This document shows, one piece after another, positions 1 to 7,411 of a stretch of 12,745 nucleotides of DNA. A program made the translations under genes and the position numbers. Location: the NCBI GenBank assembly GCA_024278035.1, contig JAJRUA010000217.1, forward strand, positions 1 to 12,745, in the 5' to 3' direction. The notes beneath the pieces are model-generated. The model was not told where the DNA came from and searched no databases. It saw only the letters and a program-made list of their open reading frames with translations. Each line of letters begins with the position of its first letter. The first letter of the stretch is position 1. Source of the DNA: Planctomycetota bacterium. Its GTDB lineage: Bacteria; Planctomycetota; Planctomycetia; Pirellulales; Lacipirellulaceae.

Positions 1-213
1 CTCGGCATGCAAAGTGCCCAGCTATAAGGTTGGCAATTGCCTATAAAAGGCGGACTGCAAGGAAGCGGCTAGAGCCTAGATTTGTAGGTATTGGTTTGAC
101 TGACTATCCTAGGGACAGGCCTAGGGACAGGGTCGCAAAGGCCAGCGGCAAGAGCTGCCTCTGGCCGTATCTTGTGAATTAACGATGCGTTTTAGAAAAG
201 AGGGGCAGAGGAT
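1..213. other. Left-edge intergenic stretch with 12-bp tandem repeat
   Basis: No open frame here looks like a gene. It contains two back-to-back copies of CCTAGGGACAGG at 108-131 and a 10-bp palindrome GGCAATTGCC at about 33-42. TTGACT at about 97-102 could be a -35 box, but no matching -10 was found at normal spacing, so no promoter is called. It is presumably the leader region of the secreted protein that starts at 214. Confidence 0.4.
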
Positions 214-837
214 ATGTTGCGGACTAGAGGACAGACGATGGCGATCGTTGTTGGTTTTGGGTTGGTAGCCTGTTTAAGCAATGGCGCAACCAAGGCAGCT
301 ACTCCCATTCAAAGGAGCCACTATCGGACTCCTGATACGATCGTACCGGACGACTTGCCTCCGATCGGCTATCGCTACGACGGCTTGAATGGCCTGGAGC
401 ATCGGTCGTTGCGCCAGAGTTTTAAGTTGCCGATGGAAGCGCTGGCTGTGGCCGAATCGACCGGTGATCTGCTAGCGGCGGCGGTTGTCCAACCCGTGCC
501 CAACCCCGATCGGCCTTTCTTGCCAATCTCTGCGGCGACCGACACCGCCGGTGATCCTTTTGCGGGTGAGAACAACCCTTCCGCAAGGGACGGACTTGGC
601 GCTCTTGGCCGATTGTTTGCCAAAGAGGCGGCGCTACTTCGTGCCGTTCCCTCGGCCAGTTCTTCGGCTTCCTCCACGACAAACTCGGCGGCTAGAAACG
701 AGACGCCGTTGGTTTCGGAAGACCCTTTTGCCGACAATTTGGCACCCGTTGATCGTGAACCGCAAGCGGAAGAAGCTGACCCGTTCGGCTCGGGCGAGGG
801 CGACGACTTCGACGAAGATCCGTTTGGCGGTTTCTAG
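214..837 (+). CDS. Secreted acidic protein with four DPF motifs, function unknown
   Basis: The product is 207 residues. The N-terminus has an Arg-containing stretch, a hydrophobic segment (about residues 9-22) and small residues near 25-29, which fits a Sec signal peptide. The rest is low-complexity, rich in Ala, Pro, Ser, Asp and Glu, and probably disordered. Four DPF tripeptides occur: DPFAG in the middle, then EDPFAD, ADPFGS and the C-terminal EDPFGGF, in an increasingly acidic tail. No enzyme domain is recognisable. Two starts are possible: ATG 214 after a purine-rich GGGGCAGAGG, and ATG 238 after GAGG. The first is preferred because it supplies the basic N-region of the signal peptide. 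The following gene is on the same strand 258 bp away, so co-transcription is uncertain. DPF-ending, low-complexity exported proteins are, from memory, common in planctomycetes. Real gene: likely. Function: unknown. Confidence 0.7.
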   Translation: MLRTRGQTMAIVVGFGLVACLSNGATKAATPIQRSHYRTPDTIVPDDLPPIGYRYDGLNGLEHRSLRQSFKLPMEALAVAESTGDLLAAAVVQPVPNPDRPFLPISAATDTAGDPFAGENNPSARDGLGALGRLFAKEAALLRAVPSASSSASSTTNSAARNETPLVSEDPFADNLAPVDREPQAEEADPFGSGEGDDFDEDPFGGF

Positions 838-1095
838 AGCTGGCCCCAGAATCCTCCGGAGGCATCTAAAGGCCTGAGGAAGATCGAAGTACCCAGTGAT
901 TTTGGCACACGCCAATCCGTGCGATTCGTGCCGACTGTAGCGGATTTTACGATACTCGGCCTAAGAAAAGGTTCGCTCCTCACCCCAATGCCGTTAAGGG
1001 ATTCGTCTTAGGCGACGGAGAGTGGTATTCTGAAGGGGTGGGTGGTTGTCCCCTATCTGTTAGCTTCTTTCCTTCGCTTGGTGGAGTCTCCGTCG

Positions 1096-1743
1096 ATGAC
1101 TTTTTCACGACGCATTGCGCCCGTTTTCTTTTTACCCCTCTTCGCCTCGCTAGGCGTCGCGGTTTTCATTTCCGCTCTTGGTTGCGAATCCTCAGCGCCC
1201 GTCGAAGCGGAGTCGCGCCCTGTGCCGACGCCCCCCACACCGGAAGAGCAGTTCGAGAACATTGTAAAGACGCTTCGGCTCAAGGTTCAGGATCCGGCGA
1301 TACGCGGCGGGTCGGCCGAGGCCGACTTCGGCAGCGAACCGGGAACGCCCGTCACCGATTGGTCGACGACCATTTCGCATAAATTATTATCCGTCGAAGA
1401 GGGCAAGCCGCGGCGTGCTGTGGTGACGATTTCTACCAAGTCAACCATCACGGTTATTTTGCCACAAGCGAATACGGACGACCCAACCAATGAAAAAAGT
1501 GGCACCCTGAGCGGCAGCAATCCGCCCAGGGTGGAAGGTATGCCTGATATCGAGTCGCTAAGGGTACCAATAAGTGGGACTCAGCTACTGGGGCGTTCTT
1601 CCATCAAGACTTTGCCAGACGAACAGCAAACCCGGCTTGGCTTCGAGCATCGCGACGGGAAATGGGTATTAGTAACGCCAATCGATGCCGAAGAAGAACC
1701 CTTCAACGCCGCGGCCGTTCGGTACGCCTTGAGACGACAGTAA
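1096..1743 (+). CDS. Probable lipoprotein of unknown function
   Basis: The product is 215 residues from ATG 1096. That start has a purine-rich GGTGGAG 9 bases upstream and gives a clean export signal: MTFSRR, a hydrophobic run of about 20 residues, then ALGC. An in-frame GTG at 1042 would add 18 residues before the basic region and hide the signal, so it is not preferred. The lipobox is imperfect (Ala rather than Leu at -3). A Pro/Glu-rich linker follows the Cys. The mature part mixes predicted helix (EEQFENIVKTLRLKV) with a strand-rich section (AVVTISTKSTITVILP), and a second strand-rich block near the end (LGFEHRDGKWVLVTP) suggests a small globular envelope domain. I recognise no family. 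It ends 52 bp from the convergent metal permease gene. Confidence 0.7.
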   Translation: MTFSRRIAPVFFLPLFASLGVAVFISALGCESSAPVEAESRPVPTPPTPEEQFENIVKTLRLKVQDPAIRGGSAEADFGSEPGTPVTDWSTTISHKLLSVEEGKPRRAVVTISTKSTITVILPQANTDDPTNEKSGTLSGSNPPRVEGMPDIESLRVPISGTQLLGRSSIKTLPDEQQTRLGFEHRDGKWVLVTPIDAEEEPFNAAAVRYALRRQ

Positions 1744-1795
1744 GCGCGAGCCGCTGAAAGAAAACGGCAGACAGCCAATCCGTTTTAATCTCGGT

Positions 1796-3103
1796 CTAGC
1801 TTCCCGCCGTTGGTGAAAAACCGGCCTCGGTGATGATCTCATGCAAACGGTCTTCGGGGACGGTGCCCCAGATGGTGGTTTCGCCCGATACAAGATCGAC
1901 CTTGGCTAGGCGAACGGCGGGGTCGGCACGGAGGGCCGTTTCGAGCTTATGAACACAGTTTTGACAGGTGAGGCCTTTTACATGGAGGGTGCTTGTAGGC
2001 GGAGTGTTGGCGATGTCCGAAGTCGTAAAGTAGGCGATTATGCGGCGCAGGTCGGACCAGACGAACCGGGCAAGCCAGACGCCCAGTACGATGGCACTAG
2101 CAACGGCCCACCAAGCGGTGCCATGCGTGTGAGCGCCGGTGTGAGCCAACGTTGCTGGTAGCTCGGTGCTGAACCATTTCTCAAAAAGCAGGCCGCCGAG
2201 GATCGATCCGCCAATAATGGTGGTTAGATAAATCAGCAACGGACGAGGTCCAAGGCCCCGATAGACGGCACCGATGGTGGCGGCGTTGGTCGCGGGGCCA
2301 GCCATGAGGAAGACCAGCACCGCTCCGAGCGGTAAGCCACTAGAGACTAGCGCCGCGGCGATCGGGGCTGATGCCGTAGCACAAACATAAAGCGGCAATG
2401 AAATGCCGAGCGCCGCGCCCATCGAGGCGAGGGCTCCGTAGCTGGCCAAGCTGGAAAAGGCGTCGGGGGGTATCCAAACGCTTATCGCGGCGGAGATAAC
2501 GATTCCTACCACAAGCCAGCGCCAAATCGACTGGAGCAGTTCGTCCGCATGGAGGAAGGCGTCACGTAAGCGGGAACGCTTGGGCGGGGGCCGGGTGCTG
2601 CCAGAGGGCTCAAGGACCGGTAGCGAGAGGTTGCCCATCGCCATTTTGGGCTTGGGCGAAATCCATTCGGTGAGCCAACCCCCCACAAGGCCCGTCACCA
2701 GGGCAACCACCACCTTGAACAACGCCAAGGGCCAACCGAGAAGCGATGCGGTTACCAGGATCGAGTCCACGCCTGTCTGCGGAGTGCTAATGAGGAACCC
2801 GACTGCCGGGCCATCGCCGGCTCCTTGTTTTTTAAGGCCGAGGCCGACCGGTAGAACGCCACACGAACAGAGCGGCAACGGCACGCCGAGCCCAACTGCT
2901 TTGAGCACCCCCCAGCGTCCTGAGAGCTTGCGTTGCAAGAATCCTTCCGGCAAGTAGGCATGCATCGCCCCAGCGATCGCCGAGCCGAGCAAGAGCCACG
3001 GGGCGAATTCAAGGGTGGTGGCCCACATCTCGAGAAAAAGTTCTTGCATCTCGGAACCTACGGTACAAGGTTCTTCACCTAAATTTAGTGGAGAATAATC
3101 CAT
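1796..3103 (-). CDS. SO_0444/ArsP-type metal efflux permease with C-terminal HMA domain
   Basis: This is a 435-residue inner-membrane permease. The N-terminal two thirds match the ArsP_1/permease fold (PF03773-like). Visible hallmarks are PLCSCGVLPVG (Cys79, Cys81), FLISTPQTGVDS, VCATASAPIAAAL (Cys241) and AGPATNAAT, within about eight hydrophobic segments. A charged loop (about 150-180) splits the two halves. A His-rich loop HTGAHTHG (321-328) precedes a further TM segment, and residues about 371-432 form a heavy-metal-associated domain with the binding motif TCQNC (Cys380, Cys383). Known SO_0444-family members combine these parts and are annotated as Cu/Zn efflux transporters; the metal here is inferred. 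ATG 3103 lacks a Shine-Dalgarno site. Met19 (3049) is a credible alternative because the family usually begins just before the first TM. No MerR/ArsR-type regulator is adjacent. Confidence 0.88.
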   Translation of the reverse strand: MDYSPLNLGEEPCTVGSEMQELFLEMWATTLEFAPWLLLGSAIAGAMHAYLPEGFLQRKLSGRWGVLKAVGLGVPLPLCSCGVLPVGLGLKKQGAGDGPAVGFLISTPQTGVDSILVTASLLGWPLALFKVVVALVTGLVGGWLTEWISPKPKMAMGNLSLPVLEPSGSTRPPPKRSRLRDAFLHADELLQSIWRWLVVGIVISAAISVWIPPDAFSSLASYGALASMGAALGISLPLYVCATASAPIAAALVSSGLPLGAVLVFLMAGPATNAATIGAVYRGLGPRPLLIYLTTIIGGSILGGLLFEKWFSTELPATLAHTGAHTHGTAWWAVASAIVLGVWLARFVWSDLRRIIAYFTTSDIANTPPTSTLHVKGLTCQNCVHKLETALRADPAVRLAKVDLVSGETTIWGTVPEDRLHEIITEAGFSPTAGS

Positions 3104-3408
3104 TCAATCGTAGCGTGCAGCCATCGGAAGTAGAATGGCCACCCAGACCAGAAAATCCGTGTTCTGAAATTGAAAGGAAGAGGAGTCTCTCGCAAAGGCG
3201 CGAAGCAAAGCAAGGCCCTTTTTTTCAGCCTTTTATCTTTCCTTTCGGCTACGATCCTGCATGATTGCCCTCATTTTTTTTGGCGCCTTCGCGCCTTTGC
3301 GAGAGGTTTTTTGGGGATTGGGCCAAAGCGCTTCACTTCCGATAGCTGAATCGTTACCTTGTTTCTCTCCTCCGGTCTTCCGCCTCCAACCTACCACCAG
3401 CCTCTCCC
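3104..3408. other. Divergent intergenic region between permease and dehydrogenase
   Basis: This 305-bp gap lies between the divergent metal permease and the dehydrogenase and must hold both leader regions. No open frame looks coding. Its main content is a long-spaced perfect inverted repeat (3187-3205 with 3287-3305) and two T-rich runs at about 3218-3226 and 3273-3281. No consensus sigma70 promoter or regulator operator was convincing. Confidence 0.5.
3187..3305. repeat. 19-bp perfect inverted repeat, 81-bp spacer
   Basis: The left arm at 3187-3205 reads CTCTCGCAAAGGCGCGAAG and the right arm at 3287-3305 is its exact reverse complement. The right arm overlaps a smaller hairpin, GGCGC-CTTC-GCGCC (3282-3295), preceded by eight T. 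Motifs of the type CTCGCAAAGGCGC are, from memory, dispersed intergenic repeats in many bacterial genomes, so this could be a REP/MITE-like unit. The spacer is T-rich and non-coding. Confidence 0.75.
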
Positions 3409-4362
3409 ATGCCACGTGCTTTTTATACGGACTACCCTTGGGCCGATGCGGATATCGAACGAAAAATCCTTGCCGAGGCCGACTGTGATCTGGTGGTTTC
3501 ACCTGATAATCAAGAGGATACGCTAGTGGCCCATGCCAGCGATTGCGAAGTGATTCTCACTTGCTGGGCCCCCGTTACGGCACGCGTCATTGATGCGGCA
3601 AAGCGATGCCGACATATCGCGCGCACCGGGATTGGCCTTGATAACATTGATGTGCCGCACGCTACAGCACAGGGAATGCTCGTGACGAATGTCCCCGATT
3701 ACTGTGTTGAGGAAGTCGCCGAGCATGCGCTGGCAATGATTTTTTCGCTTGGGCGGAAAATTGGAGCGGGGCACCTAGCCACCAAACAAGGCATCTATAA
3801 TTTGGTGGACTTACTGCCTGTAGAACGAATTCGTGGCAAGACGCTCGGCATAGTTGGCCTTGGAGGCACGGGCAAATTGCTCGCTCAAAAGGCGATGGCA
3901 GTCGGTATGCGAGTCGTCGGCACCAATCGATCGAAGCAAATGCCTGAGGGCACCGTGTGGCTGACGCTGGATGAACTGCTGGCCGAGAGCGATTACGTTT
4001 CGCTCAACTGTCCGATGACCGACGAAACGGCACAGCTTATGAATGCAAATGCCTTCAAGCAAATGAAACCGACCGCGTTTCTTGTGAACACGGCCCGGGG
4101 TGGCTTGGTCGATCATGCGGCCCTCGCCGCGGCGATTGAAACGGGCCAAATCGCGGGAGCTGCGCTCGACGTGCAAGAGATGGAGCCGCCTGATCTCTCA
4201 GCGGCACCCTACAATCATCCCCATGTGATCGTCACGCCCCACACAGCGTTCTGTTCGACCGAAGCGATCCACGAGCTACGAACCCGAGTCGCCCGCCAAG
4301 CGGTTGATTTCTTGCAGGGCCGCCAGCCAGAGAACATCGTCAATCCGGCGCTTTTGCGATAA
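3409..4362 (+). CDS. CtBP-like D-2-hydroxyacid dehydrogenase
   Basis: The product is a 317-residue cytosolic NAD(P)-dependent oxidoreductase of the D-2-hydroxyacid dehydrogenase superfamily, a normal length. The substrate-binding half carries ARTGIGLDNIDV (71-82) and DYCVEEVAEHALAM (97-110), the YCVEEVAEH form being typical of the C-terminal-binding-protein/glyoxylate-reductase-like branch. The Rossmann motif GLGGTG is at 150-155. The catalytic triad is visible: Arg230 in NTARGGLVD, Glu259 in DVQEMEPP, and His278 in VTPHTA. After the second Rossmann strand the sequence is VVGTNRSK, with Asn-Arg-Ser where NAD-specific enzymes usually have Asp, suggesting NADP(H) preference. The substrate cannot be read from sequence; phosphoglycerate, glyoxylate/hydroxypyruvate or another 2-ketoacid are options. 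The start ATG has no Shine-Dalgarno. No neighbouring pathway gene helps. It appears to be a single-gene transcript. Confidence 0.9.
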   Translation: MPRAFYTDYPWADADIERKILAEADCDLVVSPDNQEDTLVAHASDCEVILTCWAPVTARVIDAAKRCRHIARTGIGLDNIDVPHATAQGMLVTNVPDYCVEEVAEHALAMIFSLGRKIGAGHLATKQGIYNLVDLLPVERIRGKTLGIVGLGGTGKLLAQKAMAVGMRVVGTNRSKQMPEGTVWLTLDELLAESDYVSLNCPMTDETAQLMNANAFKQMKPTAFLVNTARGGLVDHAALAAAIETGQIAGAALDVQEMEPPDLSAAPYNHPHVIVTPHTAFCSTEAIHELRTRVARQAVDFLQGRQPENIVNPALLR

Positions 4363-4439
4363 GAGAGAGGCGATTCGATCAATGCCTCGGCACTCCCTTC
4401 GTTAGAATCGTTCCAAATGGCACCAGGAAAGGAGCGATT

Positions 4440-4459
4440 GCTTACGGGAAGCCGTAAGC
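4440..4459. other. 8-bp perfect hairpin downstream of dehydrogenase
   Basis: GCTTACGG and CCGTAAGC pair perfectly around the 4-base loop GAAG, 77 bp after the dehydrogenase stop. No T-run follows on either strand, so it is not a textbook intrinsic terminator. It may still end the upstream transcript or be a small dispersed palindrome. The rest of 4363-4589 shows nothing else. Confidence 0.5.
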
Positions 4460-4589
4460 CTGCGCGATGTTTCTGGCAAAATGATCCACTCGCGAATTGG
4501 TGGTTGCGAGAGGGGCGGGAGCGACCTATATACCCTTGTAGACTAGCGCTACGGATTCTCCCTCGATTGCCCCCAGATGCCCCCCCGCC

Positions 4590-6101
4590 ATGGAACCCAA
4601 CGGCGCCGATATCGCCGAACTTCGAGCGCTTGCCGAGCGCTCTCGCGGTCTGCTACACGAATTGCGAGGCAAAACATCACAAGCGTCCGACCAACGTCGC
4701 GAAAGCTTTGAGAGCTTCGGACAAGAAGCGACTCAGCTTATGGAGGAGATATCGGCACAGCTTGCAACGGAGCTGGCTGCTGATCTTGTGGAACAGCATA
4801 CGACGGAGCAGATGGCTGAGACCGAACGACTCGTAGCAGAACGTAAGGCACTTGATGTGGATCGTTCGGTCCTTGCCGAACAAACAGAGCAACTGGCGAC
4901 TGAAAGAGCCGCTTTTCAATCCCACCAAGGGGCATCGCTACTTGAGCAAGAGGCATGGCTCAAAGAACGAACAGAATGGGAGTCGGTTCGTGACGAAGTC
5001 GAAGCCGAACTAGCCAAACGAGAAGAGGAAGTCGAACTCCGTGCGGCTCAGGTCGAAGATCAGCTCGTCCATATCGAAAGCGAGGCCAACGCTGAACTTG
5101 AGCAGCGTTTTTCGGAAGCCGTCGATCGGGCAACCCTTGCTGAAGAGCGTGTTTTAGAAGCCGACCAACACTGCGAACAACTGTTCGGCGAGGCAGAGCA
5201 ACTTACAACGGCACTTGCCGAAGCAAACGCTCAGATTGAATCGGCACGACAAGCAGAAATCGAACTGGCCGATCTTCAAGAAAAGTTCGATATCGCCCTG
5301 CAAGATTTGCAACAGCATCGCGAACAGGTTGCCCTGCTCGACGAAGAACTCGCCACGCGTCCCGAGAGGGAGGACGCTGAAGCTGCCGAGTTAGCCCAGC
5401 TCCGGCAAGAACGGGACGAACTTGCCCTTCAATTAGAAAATGCTTTACGCGAAGTTAGCACGACAGACGAATCGACCGAACTGACGGACTTGCGGGCGCG
5501 TTTTGAGATGGCCGTGGAAGACCTGCGACACCTAAAGACCGAGAACGCCGGCCTCCAAGAACAGCTTTCCGCAGCCCGAGCCACGGGGCCAGCAGAGACG
5601 ACCGGCGGGAATGATTGGGAATCGCAAAAACGCCGACTGCTTGCTTCGCTTGAAGGCGAAGAGGAGCCGAACGACACGCGTCGCCAAGAAGAAAGGACGT
5701 CGATCGCGGACACCATCCAAATCACCGATAGTGTGGTTGCCGAAAAAGACTCCGAAATAGAGCAACTCCGATCCGAGCTAGCCGATTATTCTCAAGAGGG
5801 GCCGTCTCATGTCGCTAGTGCTGAGGAGGCGGCTTTGCTGGATGAAGATGCCATTGTACAAGCTGAACGAGATCGACTAGCGGAATTGGAGAAAGAATGG
5901 GAAGAGAAAATCCGAACCGCTGAGCTGGAGTTTTCTCTTGAAAGAGCCAAGCTCTCTCGAGCACAAAAAGAGATCGCGAATATAAAGATCGAATTTGAAA
6001 CCCAGCAGGGCTCAGGTGCGAGCAAGTTGGGGGCCGCAGCGACCGAAGCTCGACACAACTGGATGAATCAACTCGGCCTTGGCAATGAGGGCGACGAGTA
6101 A
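4590..6101 (+). CDS. Long coiled-coil protein, function unknown
   Basis: The product is 503 residues and very rich in Glu, Ala, Leu, Gln and Arg. From about residue 10 to 330 it is almost unbroken heptad-like sequence (ELRALAERSRGLLHEL, ERLVAERKALDVDRSVLAEQ, ELAQLRQERDELALQLENAL), indicating a long parallel coiled coil. A Gly/Thr/Glu-rich break (about 335-370) is followed by a second coiled coil (about 385-470) and a short tail ending in HNWMNQLGLGNEGDE. No signal peptide, TM segment or nucleotide-binding motif is seen, so it is predicted to be cytoplasmic and structural or scaffolding (SMC-, FtsB- or tropomyosin-like only in physical character). ATG 4590 fits the start of the heptads; there is no Shine-Dalgarno. 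The gene ends 13 bp from the stop of the convergent operon, leaving almost no room for separate terminators. Confidence 0.8.
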   Translation: MEPNGADIAELRALAERSRGLLHELRGKTSQASDQRRESFESFGQEATQLMEEISAQLATELAADLVEQHTTEQMAETERLVAERKALDVDRSVLAEQTEQLATERAAFQSHQGASLLEQEAWLKERTEWESVRDEVEAELAKREEEVELRAAQVEDQLVHIESEANAELEQRFSEAVDRATLAEERVLEADQHCEQLFGEAEQLTTALAEANAQIESARQAEIELADLQEKFDIALQDLQQHREQVALLDEELATRPEREDAEAAELAQLRQERDELALQLENALREVSTTDESTELTDLRARFEMAVEDLRHLKTENAGLQEQLSAARATGPAETTGGNDWESQKRRLLASLEGEEEPNDTRRQEERTSIADTIQITDSVVAEKDSEIEQLRSELADYSQEGPSHVASAEEAALLDEDAIVQAERDRLAELEKEWEEKIRTAELEFSLERAKLSRAQKEIANIKIEFETQQGSGASKLGAAATEARHNWMNQLGLGNEGDE

Positions 6102-6114
6102 TTCGATCTTGTTT

Positions 6115-6624
6115 TTATTCAACCGTCTCGCCGATCATTTGGAAAATTGCCAGGAGGCGGCCATCGGGGCCTCTGAACTCTCGTAGGGCGAACTCTCCTT
6201 CGACGGCCACTGGGCGAATGGAAAATTTAGCCGCCTTGCCGGGGGCCATGGTGACGAGCACACAGTCGTAAAGGGCCGCTCCCGGTCCGAAGCAACATTC
6301 TTGGTTATCTCGCACTAGGACAAACTGTTCGAGCCGCGACTGGGCACTCGGAAGAATGTAACCTCGAATCCGTACTTTCTCGCCATCCAAATCAAGAATC
6401 GGATCGGTAAGCATGGCCGCATCGTAAGGCGCATCCGGCTCGATATCGAACTTTAGATCGTCAAAGGTCTTATCCAGTTGAGTCGGATTCTCAGCAACAA
6501 TCGCTCGGGTGCTACGCTCAGAGGGAGCTTTTCCGCATCCGGAGAGAGTAAGCCCCCCCCCCAGGCCAAGACCGATCGCCAGCCAAATCGGTACCAACAT
6601 CGGATAGCGTTCGGCGTGCTTCAC
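6115..6624 (-). CDS. DUF3299-like lipoprotein with CCFG motif
   Basis: The product is 169 residues. A signal peptide with a strong lipobox LSGC (Cys30) predicts an envelope lipoprotein. After a short linker, residues about 54-168 form one beta-rich domain: FDDLKFDIE, DGEKVRIRGYILPS, FVLVRDNQECCFGPG (101-115; Cys110, Cys111), ALYDCVLVTMAPGK and VEGEFALREF. The order (a GxVRIRGY strand, an LVRDN strand, a Cys pair, a DCV strand) resembles DUF3299-type OB-like domains; the assignment is by eye. It is last in the operon, and its ATG overlaps the stop of the preceding gene by 4 bases (ATGA), so translation is probably coupled. The same domain is the C-terminal part of that preceding gene, so the two are paralogues. 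A run of ten G lies in the signal-peptide codons. Function is unproven; the Cys pair suggests metal or disulfide chemistry. Confidence 0.8.
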   Translation of the reverse strand: MKHAERYPMLVPIWLAIGLGLGGGLTLSGCGKAPSERSTRAIVAENPTQLDKTFDDLKFDIEPDAPYDAAMLTDPILDLDGEKVRIRGYILPSAQSRLEQFVLVRDNQECCFGPGAALYDCVLVTMAPGKAAKFSIRPVAVEGEFALREFRGPDGRLLAIFQMIGETVE

Positions 6625-7328
6625 TCGATGTGATCCGCTTCGAGATAGAAAGTGAGTGGTGTTCCTAGCTCACGGTCGCCCGGGCCGACCTTGAGGATTC
6701 CTCCTACACGGAAAATGCCGCTGGAGTAATCGGTCGTCAGGCCGGGGGCAAGGCGGACTTTGATTTGATCGTAGTATTTTACTTTGGACATGTCCCCAAA
6801 GCAGCAGGTTCGGTTGTCGCGCACCAATAAAAAGTCGCTCAAGTTGCGTTTGAAGCGGATCGAGTCCGGGCGAATGTAACCTTTGATGAAGATTTTCTTC
6901 TGGTTTTTTATGTAGTCAACCACTTCGGAAGGAATCGCTTCGCGATTGACGATGTCGTTTTCGTCCGGCTTAATTTCCAAAAAGGACGTACGGATATATC
7001 CTTCAGGAACCTCAGTGGCATAGACGTAGCCGCCGTAGCTAATACCGACGACGAGAAAAACCACCGAAAGGAGGGCTCCAATCTTTGCCATCGGCCCGCC
7101 CGTGTACATGTCCGACGCTTGAGCGATTTTTCGCCATGAAGTCAGTGAGACAATCAGGCCGAATAACGGAATGGGCGAGAGGGCTACGGTGTACTCAAAA
7201 TTAGAGCTCGCCGTGAATAGGACGACGGAAGACAAAATGCCTAGCATCATGCCAAGCACTGCCCCCGTATGAACCGAGCGATAGAGCAGAGCGTCGTCAA
7301 TCGTCGCATTGGTTTCGGAATGGGTCAC
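6621..7328 (-). CDS. Three-TM protein with C-terminal CCFG (DUF3299-like) domain
   Basis: The product is 235 residues and starts with GTG (7328-7326); no internal Met gives a complete first TM, and no Shine-Dalgarno is visible. Three hydrophobic segments (about 22-42, 46-65, 81-103) resemble the small DUF4190-type membrane module. A soluble domain of about 130 residues follows, presumably periplasmic: KKIFIKGYIRPDS, DFLLVRDNRTCCFGD (166-179; Cys175, Cys176), YYDQIKVRLAPG and a final beta section. It shares RGYI/KGYI, LVRDN and CCFG with the downstream lipoprotein and is clearly a paralogous domain, here TM-anchored rather than lipid-anchored. It is the fourth gene of the operon, 83 bp after the CPFC protein, and overlaps the lipoprotein gene by 4 bases. 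Its role is unknown; an accessory or binding partner of the upstream ABC transporter is the simplest inference. Confidence 0.78.
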   Translation of the reverse strand: MTHSETNATIDDALLYRSVHTGAVLGMMLGILSSVVLFTASSNFEYTVALSPIPLFGLIVSLTSWRKIAQASDMYTGGPMAKIGALLSVVFLVVGISYGGYVYATEVPEGYIRTSFLEIKPDENDIVNREAIPSEVVDYIKNQKKIFIKGYIRPDSIRFKRNLSDFLLVRDNRTCCFGDMSKVKYYDQIKVRLAPGLTTDYSSGIFRVGGILKVGPGDRELGTPLTFYLEADHIE

Positions 7329-7411
7329 AGCAATCTAGTTGGGGAAGTGGGACGGATTACGACTACTTAACGGTTCGAAACGGCTTTCATTGAGAATGGT
7401 TACCTCTTAAC

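Noticed and set aside
108..131. Iteron-type origin or operator
   Set aside because: Only two 12-bp copies are present, with no AT-rich region, DnaA boxes or replication gene nearby.
375..737. 120-residue antisense frame within the DPF protein gene
   Set aside because: It is a low-complexity mirror of the real gene, with no start signal and no recognisable features.
1042..1095. GTG start extending the lipoprotein by 18 residues
   Set aside because: It would put extra sequence before the basic region of the signal peptide, while ATG 1096 has a better-placed ribosome binding site and a standard lipoprotein N-terminus.
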